From Symsagittifera roscoffensis (lineage: Eukaryota; Xenacoelomorpha; Acoela; Convolutidae): a stretch of DNA of 64,000 nt. Position 1 is the stretch's first letter, and the number at the start of each line of letters is the position of its first letter. Below the pieces are notes generated by a model that searched no databases, was not told where the DNA came from, and was given only the letters and a program-made list of their open reading frames with translations. Location: the NCBI RefSeq assembly GCF_963678635.1, contig NC_087071.1:6835624-6899623 (forward strand), in the 5' to 3' direction. This document shows, one piece after another, positions 1 to 12,200 of the stretch. The translations under genes and the position numbers were made by a program.

Positions 1-4
1 TCCT

Positions 5-355
5 TCAAAAACTGAAAGTTCTTCTAAAGTACCGAAAAAATAGATGCTTGCCTTCGTATGGAGGAGGTGGTATCATGAAGGCAATTATGGGCCTCACTGG
101 CAAGTTTGAAACTCGGATACGCTCATCGAAGCTAGTTTGATGGCTGCGACACTGTCGCACCGGACACTTCTGTTCTGTTCTTTTCTCTAGCTTCTCGGCG
201 CATATGAGGCAGATGCAATGTCCACAAGGTAGTTCAGGGGTCTGTCCTGTCAGTTTGATCCCACAGTCGGGACACTCGAGGGGTGATTGTGAACATGGAC
301 TGCTAGTTTGATTCCCCGATGCAGACTCCATTTTTTCAAAATAGATAGTCTTCAA
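5..355 (-). CDS. RING-finger protein, probable single exon or first exon
   Basis: This 116-codon frame encodes a C3HC4 RING zinc finger. The zinc ligands read C28-x2-C31-x12-C44-x-H46-x2-C49-x2-C52-x11-C64-x4-C69, with Pro after C64. RING domains usually bind E2 enzymes in ubiquitin ligases, so a ubiquitin-ligase role is a family inference only. ATG codons exist at residue 1 (355) and residue 9 (331). The second begins the Ser/Gln-rich leader MESASGNQ and may be the real start. The frame closes at a TGA at 5-7, but the part after residue ~100 is lysine/arginine/phenylalanine-rich and may be read-through into an intron. A splice donor cannot be fixed because the window ends here. The last ligand pair is C-x4-C rather than the usual C-x2-C. 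No B-box or coiled coil is visible. Confidence 0.5.
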   Translation of the reverse strand: MKTIYFEKMESASGNQTSSPCSQSPLECPDCGIKLTGQTPELPCGHCICLICAEKLEKRTEQKCPVRQCRSHQTSFDERIRVSNLPVRPIIAFMIPPPPYEGKHLFFRYFRRTFSF

Positions 356-359
356 TTGT

Positions 360-1045
360 AGATAAGGATAATAGGGTAAAATGAGCGCAAACTGTCCATC
401 TAAAAAGCAAAAAAAGTTCTTCTTTCAGAAGTATCAGCCAAAAAATTACCTATTTTTCCTTTGAAAGTCAGAAATTTAAGCATTAAAATTGACGCAACTA
501 TATATATGATACTGAATATTTGCATTAATTGTTTTTAAAAACTTTTTCTAAGTGTGTGTTTGTTTTCTTTTCTTCGTTCAGTCAAAACATTGAGGTAACC
601 TAAATTTTTTTCATTGGTTCCCTTTGTTCCATTTACTATAACTTAAGTATGTTTTAAGTGGAATATGTCTGATCAGTTAGCTAGCTTATTGCTTTTATTA
701 CACACAATTATCCTCTGAAAATCGCTTCGTAGTCTACTCTAGTATACTTCCGAATAAGATAATTCCGCCTGCTTATTTTCAGCGTGAAAAGTGGAAGCAG
801 CAGCTGGCAGCTTCGACCAACAGATTTATAGTTGCATTTAGAAACACATTGAGCCCAACTACTTTTCTGGCTAGAAAAAAATGGTCAAAAAAATGCCATT
901 CAAAACTTGCCTGAAAAGTCTAAGCTTTAAAACTTTCAACAATTTGTTACACCGAAAAATTAAGACTGGAATAGCATAGTCGGATACATTATACTAAAAA
1001 GATTACATCAAAGATAAGATTGATTAGATGTTCAAAATAACTGAA
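360..1045. other. AT-rich intergenic stretch, no gene seen
   Basis: No long open frame or RNA gene is visible. It lies upstream of the minus-strand RING frame, so its promoter may be here, but no clear TATA or initiator could be singled out. Confidence 0.4.
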
Positions 1046-1210
1046 TTACCGGGTTGACAAAAATGCTAATCATACAATTTTCATATATGAAAAAATGCTA
1101 GTCATGCACTTTGGCTGCAACTCCCCAAGTGCAAAAAATTTCCTGAAAGGTCAATGATTAGTGTTTTTTCGTCCATGGAACTTGTATAACTAGCATTTTT
1201 TCATGAACCA
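1046..1210. repeat. Short inverted-repeat (MITE-like) element starting at ACCGGGTTGAC
   Basis: The left part carries AAAAATGCTAATCATACAA and a second AAAAAATGCTAGTCATGCA. The right part carries TTGTATAACTAGCATTTTTT, which is close to the reverse complement of the left. Related sequences with the same ATGCTTATCATAC core and a CCCGGGTTG/CAACCCGGG end lie near 28029-28250 and 32600-32830. A non-autonomous foldback element is the best reading, but no target duplication could be fixed. Confidence 0.45.
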
Positions 1211-1269
1211 AAAAAAAGGTTTTGTTAAAATTTACTTTCTCGAACGTTTTTTACTCCCGCATTGGAGTT

Positions 1270-1470
1270 CCATGAACAAAAATCGATTATAATTGAGTTT
1301 CACTGCCAGTGTCCAAAAAAGGGAAAAAATTGATTACAATCAATTAAAAATGAATTATAATGTTACTATTTTTCGAGGAAACAAAATTCGTTCTTAATCC
1401 ATTATAATCGATTTTTTTTACTCTTGTGGACACTCAACTATAATCGGTTTTTCTCACTTTGTTCAGATGT
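1270..1470. repeat. AT-rich repeat with ATTATAATCGATT-type palindromic words
   Basis: Several near-palindromic words built on GATTATAATC/GATTACAATC/CATTATAATCG follow each other. The same words recur at 2080-2280 and 63120-63360, each time close to a C- or G-tract. This looks like a dispersed element family, not a gene. Confidence 0.4.
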
Positions 1471-1599
1471 GAATTCCAATGCACATAAAATCTTTTCTAC
1501 GTTTTAAATTAAGGTTGGTGATTTTTGATTTTTTGAAAAGTTTGATAATTTTGTTTCTTTTTTCATGTTACTAATAGCTGAAATTTGTTCCTTTCAACA

Positions 1600-1960
1600 A
1601 TTGCCCACTGGAATTCCCTCCAATGTTTGCCATTTTGCCCCTTTGTACCCTTACACCCGCAATCCACCAACTGAAACAATGCCAACCCTGCCCCCCCCCC
1701 CTTCAACCAAATGAATCCCTTCCGCAACCCACCCCCCCCCCCCGCACACCACACACACCCACATTCACCATACATCAACCGGACCAGAGGGTGGAGGGGG
1801 ATTCAAGTGGATGGGGGGTTGTTGGTTCAGATGTGGGGCCGGGTGACTCAGATAGGGCGGAGTGGTTCAGCGTGGGGGGTCCCAGCAGGCCAGGTGGGGG
1901 GGGGGGGGGTTCAAGTGTGGGGGGAGCAAAGAGGCAAACGATAGAATGGGGGTTGTAAGG
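1600..1960. repeat. GC-skewed island: C-tracts then G-tracts
   Basis: Within AT-rich DNA, roughly 1600-1780 is C-rich with runs of ten or more C. Roughly 1785-1960 is G-rich, with many GGGG tracts and a run of about fourteen G near 1895. The strand skew flips between the halves. The reading frames across it are proline- or glycine-rich low complexity on all strands and do not look like genes. The G-rich half has four or more closely spaced G-runs, as G-quadruplex formers do. Confidence 0.6.
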
Positions 1961-2079
1961 AAGCAAAGAGCCAAATGTACACTCCCTTTGCAAAGATTTT
2001 TGCATTACTCATTGGTTAAATGCAGAAATTGTTGCAAAATTTTGCACGACACGAAACAAAAACAAAGTGGAAAAAAATC

Positions 2080-2280
2080 CATTTTAATATGGTTTTGTAC
2101 TTGTTTTATAAACCATTACAATGGATTTCAAATGAATTATAATGCATAATGCTTTTGCCAGAAAAAATTGATTCAAATCAACTTTTTTGTCCAATTTTGT
2201 TTTCTAAGCCTAACATGGGAATCGATCATATTGACAATGTTTTAGACAGCAAAAATTCATTATAATCATTTTTTTTCTTT
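2080..2280. repeat. Second cluster of ATTATAATC-type repeat
   Basis: It contains AATGAATTATAATGC and TTCATTATAATCATTTT and is similar in composition to 1270-1470 on the other side of the GC island. Together they may be the arms of one element. Confidence 0.35.
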
Positions 2281-2599
2281 TTTTTATATGCGGGATGTGT
2301 TTCCGACCGAACGCAAGCGACAAAAATCATTGTTCACTCAAAACTAGAGTCACCAAAGATTTGATCGTCATGCATTTTTAATGCATCGGAAACGACCTGA
2401 ATTTTGCAAGGTTTTTCTTACACAAATGAAATACTGAAAGCATCAAACTTTTAAGTTTTGGCAAAAACTAGCAAAGATGATTTTTTTAATTGTCAGACGT
2501 TGATCAAGGCAATCTGCTTGCGCAAAAATAGTTGATTTTTTGATCATGCAGACCCAGCAATGAACTTTCGAACAATTTTAAGTTACACCATTTTCTAAA

Positions 2600-3780
2600 T
2601 TGGCTAAAAAATTGCCAAGGCAAGGTATTCAAGCGACGAAACTTTGAAATACTTAAAATGATTTCGTAGGCCGAATCTATTAGCAAAATTTGAAGTTTTC
2701 TGAGAAAATATTCAAGCAATGAATTATTCCAAGTATTTTCACAGAGCAAATCAATTCGAGAAAAAATGGTTTTTCTCAGCAAAGCAAGCTATACAATCCA
2801 CAAAACTTCGAAAAACTTCCGTTCAATTCATAGAGCGAATTGGATCTCGAAATATTCAAACTTTTCTTTTCAAGCTATATAACTTTGATTCAATTCGGCT
2901 CACAAAAAATAGGTTTTTCTTCGGCAAACTACAGAAACTATTAAAAAATCAAAATATTTTATAGACCGAGTCGATTTGCGAAAATTATAAGTTATTCTAA
3001 GCAAGCTATTCCAGCCATGAAATAATTTAAGTTATTTCATAGAGCGAATCGGTTGGCAAAAGTTTGAAAAGTTCTAAGCAAGCTACGATACTTGAAAAAT
3101 TTCAAGAGATTTCATAGACCAAATTGTTCATAAAAACTCTTTTTAAGCAAACTATTCCATTCAAGAAACTTTGAAATGTTTCAAATTATTTCATCCACCG
3201 AATCGCTTCGTAAAAAAGTTGAGTTTTGTTAAGCAAGTTTTTTGAGCTATGAAATAAATGAAATTATCTGGTAAATCGAATCAATTTGGGAAATTTTAAA
3301 GTTTTTATAAACAAGCCATTCAAATTTTGAAATGCTTCAATTTGATTCAAAGACCAAATCGGTTTTAACTTTTTCTCAGCAACTTTTTCATAAAATAGTT
3401 CACGTTATCTCATGGAGCGATTCGGGTCACGAAAAACTCATGTTTCTTCTAAACAAGTTTTTTAGGCTATGAAACAATTCAAATCGGTTTACGAAAAAGT
3501 TTTTTTTTTCTAAGCAAGCTATGAAATATGTCACGTTTTTTCATAGACAGAGTCGGTTCGTAAGAAAGTCTTAAGTTTTTCTAATCAAGCTACTCAATCC
3601 AAGAACCATTGAAAAACTTCGAGATATTTCACACACCGAATCGACTCGCAAAAGTTTCAAATTTTATGTACAAGTTATTCAAGCTATGAAAACGTAGATA
3701 ATTCAGTAGACTGAATTGTTCGTAAAAAGTTCGTATTGTTCAAATTACAGCTATGAAAAATTTTCCAGTTGTTTCGCACA
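2600..3780. repeat. Degenerate ~78-bp tandem repeat
   Basis: A unit resembling 'TTTCATAGACCGAATCGG', then GTAAAAAGTT, CTAAGCAAGCTA and 'TTCAAGCTATGAAA' recurs. Landmarks at about 3038, 3113, 3192 and 3270 give spacings of 75-79 bp. Short frames in it are non-coding shadows. The 3' end passes directly into the 20-bp minisatellite. A second copy lies at 8537-9225. Confidence 0.8.
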
Positions 3781-6700
3781 TCTATCCTTACTATAACAAA
3801 CGATCCTTGTAATCAACTTATTGTCCTTATTTAGAACTAATGATCCTTATGTCTAACTAATGATCCCTATGTATAACTAAGGATCCCTAAATATAAGCAA
3901 TGAACTTATATAGAATTAAGATCCTTATGTCTTTATCAAGATCCCTATATCCATATAGATAACTAATCATCAATATGTATAATTACTGATCACTATGTAA
4001 AACTATTGATGTTTATGTCTAACTAATTATCTCTATGTATAGTTAATAATCCTTATTTGGAACTGATAATCTCTATATAGAAGGAAGATCACTTTGTAAA
4101 ATAAATGATTCCTATGTATAACTAATGATACCTATTTAGAACTAACGATCCCTTTTTGGAACTAATAATCTCTATGTTAATTAATGAACCCTGTAGAGGA
4201 ACATTGATTGATATGTAAAATTAAGGATCCCTATGCAGAACTGTTGATCCCTATTTAGAACTAATGATCCCTATGTAGAACTAGTGATCCCGATTTAGAA
4301 CTAACGATCCCTATGAAGAAATAATTATCTCAACGATGAACTACTGATCCCTATTCAAAACTAATAACCCTCATGTCTAACTAGTGATCCCTATGTAACA
4401 CTAATTATCCCTATGTAGAACTAAAGATGCCGGTGTAGATTTAATCATCCTTATGTAGAGCTATTGATCCTTATGTCTAACTAAAGATCCGTATGTATAA
4501 CTCAGGATCCCTTTATACAACTCATGAACTTATTCAGAACTATTGATCTTTATTTCTAAATAATCATCCCTATAGATAAACATTGATCCCTAGCTATAAC
4601 TAAAGATCCCTATGTAAAACTAATGATCCTTATGTTTAACTATTGATCCCTATATATAACTAATGATCCTTATTTAGAACAAATGTTGCCTAGCTAAAAC
4701 TAGTGATCGCTATATAAGACCAACATCCTTATGTCTAACTAATATATCTATGAAAAAATAATGTTCCCAATTTAGAACTAATGATCCCTATGTATAAGTA
4801 AGGATCCGTATGTGGAACTAATGACTCTTATGACTAAGTAACGGTCCTATGAATAACTAATGATCCCTATAAAGAACTAATGATCTCGATGTAGAACTAA
4901 TTATCCCTATGTAGAACTAAGGATCCCTATGTAAAACTAATGACCCTTATGACTAAGTAATGGTCCTATGAATAACTAATGATCCCTATAAAGAACTAAT
5001 GATCTTTATGAAGAACCAATGGTCCCTATTTAGAAATATTGATCCCTAAGTAGAAATAATGATCCCAGTGTAGAACTAATGATCCCTACGTAGAAATAGT
5101 TGTCCCTGTGTAGAACTAAAATTGCATAACAAAACTAAAGACCCCTTTGTAGAATAGAATTAACTGTCCCTATGTCTAACTAATTTATGACCTTGTTAAG
5201 CACCATCTATCCTTATATCTAGTTTATGATCCCTATAGATAAATACCCATCCCATATTTAAAAACCATGATCAATATGTGGAACTAATGATCCCTATATA
5301 GAACTAATGATCCCGATGTATAACTAATGATCCCTAGCTAAAACTAATGATCCCTTTGTAAAACTAATACTCCTTACGTCTAACTAATCATCTTTATTTA
5401 TAACTAATGGTCCTTATTTAGAAAAAAAATATTCCTTTCAGAACTAATGATCCCTATGTAGAACTAACGATCTCTATGTAGAACTAATGACTACTATAGA
5501 GAACTAATGATCCTTACGAAGAACTAATGGTCCTCAAGTAGAATTAATGATCCAAATGTAGAACTAATGATCTTTATGTCGAAGTAGTTGTCCCTATGTA
5601 GATCTAAAATTACATAACAAAACTCAACATCCTAGTCATAACAAAACTATCCCTATGTCTAACTAATTATCACTAGGTATAAATCACGATACTTTTATAG
5701 AAAAAAATATCCTCTACTAGAAAAAATGATCATCATGTCTAAATAATGAGCCCCATGTAAAACTTATGGTCTGTAAGATACCTATTTATGAGCACTGACC
5801 TTGTTTAGATTTAGTGAGTTCTACCTATAACTAATGCTCTCTATGTGAAACGAATATTCCCAGTGTCTAAATAACGATCCTTATGTATAACTAATGATCT
5901 ATATACAACTAGAAGTCTGTAAATAGAAAAATTGATGCTGATGCCCAACTTATGATCCTATGTATAACAAATGATCCTTTGTATAAACAATGATTGTGAT
6001 AAGTAGAAAACAATTACATTGTATGACTAACGATCCATCTGTGAAATTAAGGATTAAGTATATTTGATGATCGCTATGTCTAACTAATTATCCCGATAAA
6101 TATAAATATTACCAAAGATCCATGCGTATGATTCCTGATGCCGATGTCTAGCTAATTGTTCATCTTTATATATAACTAATGCAGCTACAAAAATGATCAA
6201 TTTCTGCCGGTAAATAAGATCCTTATATCTTATTAAAGATCTTCATGTCAAACTAATAATCCCATGTAGACTTCATGATCCCTATGCCTAAGTAATTATC
6301 CCTATGTATACTTAATGATCTCTATGTCTAATAAATGATCCCTATGCACAAAAAGATATCCTTTTGTCTAGTTAATGATCAGTATCTCTAATTATTGATC
6401 CATATACATCATAAAAGATATCTATGTCTAAATATTGATGCTTATGTATAGTTTTTAAATCACTTTGTCTAACTAATGATCCATATGCATAATAGAGAAT
6501 CCTTAGGTCTAACCAACGAATTACTAATAATACGTATATGAAACGTATGATCATCTGTATACGTAAAGATCCGTTCCCTTTATAGAACTGATGATCCTAA
6601 TTTCTAACTAAGGATCCCTATCTGGAACAGAAAATCCCTGTGTATAATTCACGATACCGATGTCTAACTATTGTTTCTATGTGAACTGATGATTCTTCAA

Positions 6701-8336
6701 TATAGATAAGGACCCTAATGTAAATTGAAGATGTATATCGATAACTAGGATCCGTATATCTAGTTTTTGATCCCTATACATAAATAATGATCTTTACATA
6801 AAACAAACACAATGTCAAACTAATGATCCTTAATTAGATTTAGTTGTCCTCATGTCTTGCCATTGAATAGTATGTATAACTAAGATTTCTTATGTAAAAT
6901 TAATGAATTTTAATTAGAACTGGTGAGCCAATGTCTAAATAAAGATTCTTTGAAACAATGGTAATCTCTAAGTATAAATGATGAACCCTATAAAATATGA
7001 TGATACACTGTTTCTAACTAATGATCCTTGCATTTAACTATTGAAAACTATTTATAAAAATAATTCCTATGTATAACTAAGAATCCCTGTGTATGATTCA
7101 TAATGCTTATGTCTAACTAATAATCTTATGAAAAATTGGTAATCAAAAATACAACTAATGATTCCTATGTAGAACTAGGTATCTTTATGTCTACAAGTGG
7201 TCCCTATCTACAACTAATGAATCCTATGTATATTCAATGATACTTGTGTCTAACTTTTGAACCCTATGTAGAAAAAATGAGCCCTGTGTATAATTCATCG
7301 TGCCAATGTTTGACCAAAGATCTTATGTAAAATCCTGTCTTTATATATATACATAATGCCCCCCTATGAAAATTGGTGATACTCTATTTCTAATTAATAG
7401 TTTTACATATACCTTATGATCCTTATGTTTAACTAATGATCCTGATGTTTAACTAATGATCCTTTTGTCTAACTTGTGAACTCTATCCAAAATTAATGAT
7501 CCCTCTGTATATATCGCTTATGTAGAAATATCGATCCCTGTGTTAAAATCATAGTGCCAATGTCTAACTAACGATCCAATGAAAACTTGGTGTTCTTTAT
7601 ACATAAAAATCGATGATAACCTGTATTTAACTAATTATCCCTACTATAACTTATGATCCTTTTGCTTAATTCATGATCCCTTTGCTTAACTAATGATCAT
7701 TTTGCATAACTAATGATCCTTGTGTTTAACAAAAGAACCAAGAACCTTATCCATAACTATTGACTCCTATGTTTAATTAAAGATCCCTTTGTAGAACTAA
7801 TCTTGCTTTTGTATAAATCATACTGCCAATGTCTAATTAACAATCCTTTGAAAAATTGGTGATCTTTATATAGATAAAAAATGACCCCCATAAAATTTGA
7901 TGATCCCTATATCTAACTAATGATCCTTAACTATAACTAATGAAACCTATCTATAACCATTGATTCCTATGTATAACAACATCCCTAAGCAGAACCAATG
8001 ATAGTTGTGTATAAATCATACTTGCCAATGTCTAACTAACGATCCAATGAAAACTTGGTAATATTTATACAAAAAAATGACCCCTATAAAATTGATGATT
8101 ACCTATATCTAACTAATTACACCTACATATAACTGATGATCCTTGTGTCTAACTAATGAACCCTATCTATAACTATTGATTCCTATGTATAGCTAAAGAT
8201 TCCTATGTAGAACTAATAATCCCTGTGTACAATTCATAGTGCCAAGGTTTAGTTAACAATCCTATGAAAAGTTGGTGATCTTTTTAATAAATAATGAACC
8301 CTATAAAAATTGATGAAATCCTATGCCTAACTAATG
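3781..8336 (+). repeat. ~20-bp minisatellite, array copy 1
   Basis: The unit is close to AACTAATGATCCCTATGTAG. For example, GATCC occurs at 4266, 4286 and 4306. Units are strongly diverged, with frequent small indels. The last kilobase shows a longer rhythm of about 200-270 bp marked by 'TGCCAATGTCTAACTAAC'. The array stops at the N gap. No gene is visible inside. Confidence 0.92.
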
Positions 8337-8536
8337 NNNNNNNNNNNNNNNNNNNNNNNNNNNNNNNNNNNNNNNNNNNNNNNNNNNNNNNNNNNNNNNN
8401 NNNNNNNNNNNNNNNNNNNNNNNNNNNNNNNNNNNNNNNNNNNNNNNNNNNNNNNNNNNNNNNNNNNNNNNNNNNNNNNNNNNNNNNNNNNNNNNNNNNN
8501 NNNNNNNNNNNNNNNNNNNNNNNNNNNNNNNNNNNN
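8337..8536. other. Assembly gap of 200 N
   Basis: Exactly 200 N, the same length as the second gap, so it is a placeholder of unknown true size. Confidence 0.99.
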
Positions 8537-9225
8537 GAAAAATTTTAAGAGATTTCATAGACCAAATTGTTCATAAAAACTCTTTTTAAGCAAACTATTC
8601 CATTTAAGAAACTTTGAAATGTTTCAAATTATTTCATCCACCGAATCGCTTCGTAAAAAAGTTGAGTTTTGTTAAGCAAGTTTTTTGAGCTATGAAATAA
8701 ATGAAATTATCTTATAAATCGAATCATTTTGGGAAATTTTAAAGTTTTTATAAACAAGCCATTCAAATTTTGAAATGCTTCAATTTGATTCAAAGACCAA
8801 ATCGGTTTTAACTTTTTCTCAGCAACTTTTTCATAAAATAGTTCACGTTATCTCATGGAGCGATTCGGGTCACGAAAAACTCATGTTTCTTCTAAACAAG
8901 TTTTTTAAGCTATGAAACAATTCAAATCGGTTTACGAAAAAGTTCTTTTTTTAAGCAAGCTATGAAATATGTCACGTTTTTCATAGACAGAGTCGGTTCG
9001 TAAGAAAGTCTTAAGTTTTTCTAAGCAAGCTACTCAATCCAAGAACCATTGAAAAACTTCGAGATACTTCACACACCGAATCGACTCGCTAAAGTTTCAA
9101 GTTTTATGTACAAGTTATTCAAGCTATGAAAACGTAGATTATTCAATACACTGAATTGTTCGTAAAAAGTTCGTATTGTTCAAATTACATATATGAAAAT
9201 TTTCCAGTTGTTTCGCACATCTTTT
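8537..9225. repeat. Degenerate ~78-bp tandem repeat, second copy
   Basis: It begins at the position equivalent to 3094 and follows 3094-3780 nearly base for base, with scattered substitutions and short indels. Confidence 0.85.
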
Positions 9226-12200
9226 CCTTACTATAACTAACGATCCTTGTAATTAACTTATTATCCTTATGTAGAACTAATGATCTCTTTTCATAACTAA
9301 AGATCCCGATGTAAAACTACTGATCCTTATGTCTAACTAATGATCCCTATGTATAACTAAGGATCCCTAAATGTAAGTAATGAACTTATATAGAATTAAG
9401 ATCTTTATGTCTTTATCAAGATCCCTATATCCATATAGATAACTAATCATCAATATGTATAATTACTGATCCCTATGTAAAACTATTGATGTTTATGTCT
9501 CACTAATTATCTCTATGTATAGTTAATGATACTTATTTGGAACTGATAATCTCTATATAGAAGGAAGATCACTTTGTAAAATAAATGATTCCTATGTATA
9601 ACTAATGATACCTATTTAGAACTAAAGATCCCTTTTTGAAACTCTATTTAACCCTTTTTAAAATCTCTATGTTAATTAATGGACCCTGTAGAGGAACATT
9701 GGTTACTATGTAAAATTAAGGATCCCTATGCAGAACTATTGATCCCTATTTAGAACTAATGATCCCTATGTAGAACTAGTGATCCCGATTTAGAACTAAC
9801 GATCCCTATGAAGAAATAATTATCTCAATGATGAACTACTGATCCCTATTCAAAACTAATAACCCTCATGTCTAACTAGCGATCCCTATGTAACACTAAT
9901 TATCCCTATGTAGAACTAAAGATGCCGGTGTAGATTTAATCATCCTTATGTAGAACTATTGATCCTTATGTCTAACTAAAGATCCGTATGTATAACTCAG
10001 GACCCCTTTATACAACTCATGAACTTATTCAGAACTATTGATCTTTATTTCTAAATAATCATCCCTATAGATAAACATTGATCCCTAGCTATAACTAAAG
10101 ATCCCTATGTAAAACTAATGATCCTAATGTTTAACTATTGATCCCTATGTATAACTAATGATCCCTATGTGTAATTGTTTATTCCTGTGTATTAGTAGTG
10201 ATCCCTTATATAACTAATTATCCTTATTTAGATCTAAAGATCATAATCTATAACTAATGATCCCTCGGTAAAACTGAAGATCTTTTTGCCTAACGAACGA
10301 TCCCTACGTATTACTATTGATACCTTTATATCAACGTTGATTCTTATTTAGAACAAGGGCTCCTTGTTTCTAACTAATGGTCCCCATTTATATTTTTTGA
10401 TCCCTTATTTTAACTAATGATCGCAATTTAGAACTAATGATCCTCATTTAGAAAAGGATCCCTTACTATAACTAATGATCCTTATAATTAACTAATTATC
10501 CATATTTGGAACTAATCATCCCTTTTCACAACTAAAGATCCCTATGTAAAACTACTGATCCGTATGTCTAACCAGTGATCCCTGTACTACTACTGATCCC
10601 TATATATAACTAATGATCCTTATTTAGAACAAATGTTCCCTAGCTAAAACTATTGATCGCTATATAAGACCAATATCCTTATGTCTAAATAATTATATCT
10701 ATGAAAAAATAATGTTCCCAATTTAGAACTAATGATCCCTATGTATAACTAAGGATCCGTATGTGGAACTAATGATCCTATGTAGAACTAATGATCTCGA
10801 TGTAGAACTAATGATCCCTATGTAGAACTAAGGATCCCTATGTAAAACTAATGACTCTTATGACTAACTAAGGGTCCCTATGAATAACTAATGATCCCTA
10901 TAAAGAACTAATGATCCTTATGAAGAACCAATGGTCCCTATTTAGAACTATTGATCCCTAAGTAGAAATAATGATCCCAGTGTAGAACTAATGATCCCTA
11001 CGTAGAAATAGTTGTCCCTGTGTAGAACTAAAATTGCATAACAAAACTAAAGATCCCTTTGTAGAATAGAATTAACTGTCCCTATGTCTAACTAATTTAT
11101 GACCTTGTTAAGCACCATCCATCCTCATGTCTAGTTTATGATCCCTATAGATAAATACCCATCCCATATTTAAAAACCATGATCAATATGTGGAACTAAT
11201 GAACCCTATATAGAACTAATGATCCCGATGTTTATCTAATGATCCCTATGTGGAACTAATGACCCTTGTATAACTAATGATCCCCTGCTAAAACTAATGA
11301 TCCCTTTGTAAAACTAATACTCCTTACGTCTAACTAATCATCTTTATTTATAACTAATGGTCCTTATTTAGAAAAAAAATATTCCTTTCAGAACTAATGA
11401 TCCCTATGTAGAACTAACGATCTCTATGTAGAACTAATGACTACTATAGAGAACTAATGATCCTTACGAAGAACTAATGGTCCTCAAGTAGAATTAATGA
11501 TCCAAATGTAGAACTAATGATCTTTATGTCGAAGTAGTTGTCCCTATGTAGATCTAAAATTACATAACAAAACTCAACATCCTAGTCATAACAAAACTAT
11601 CCCTATGTCTAACTAATTATCACTAGGTATAAATCACGATACTTTTATAGAAAAAAATATCCTCTACTAGAAAAAATGATCATCATGTCTAAATAATGAG
11701 CCCCATGTAAAACTTATGGCCTGTAAGATACCTATTTATGAACACTGACCTTATTTAGATTTAGTGAGTTCTACCTATAACTAATGCTCTCTATGTGAAA
11801 CGAATATTCCCAGTGTCTAAATAACGATCCTTATGTATAACTAATGATCTATATACAACTAGAAGTCTGTAAATAGAAAAATTGATGCTGATGCCCAACT
11901 TATGATCCTATGTATAACAAATGATCCTTTGTATAAACAATGATTGTGATAAGTAGAAAACAATTACATTGTATGACTAACGATCCATCTGTGAAATTAA
12001 GGATTAAGTATATTTGATGATCGCTATGTCTAACTAATTATCCCGATAAATATAAATATTACCAAAGATCCATGCGTATGATTCCTGATGCCGATGTCTA
12101 GCTAATTGTTCATCTTTATTTATAACTAATGACAGCTACAAAAAATGATTGATTTCTGTCGGTAAATAAGATCTTATTAATGATCTTCATGTCAAACTAA

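Noticed and set aside
1563-2149. Overlapping 71-111-codon frames across the GC island
   Set aside because: Frames on both strands are open at once because of the C/G tracts. The proteins are Pro- or Gly-rich low complexity.
8294-8576. Frames of 75-84 codons across the N run
   Set aside because: They consist almost wholly of unknown residues from the assembly gap.
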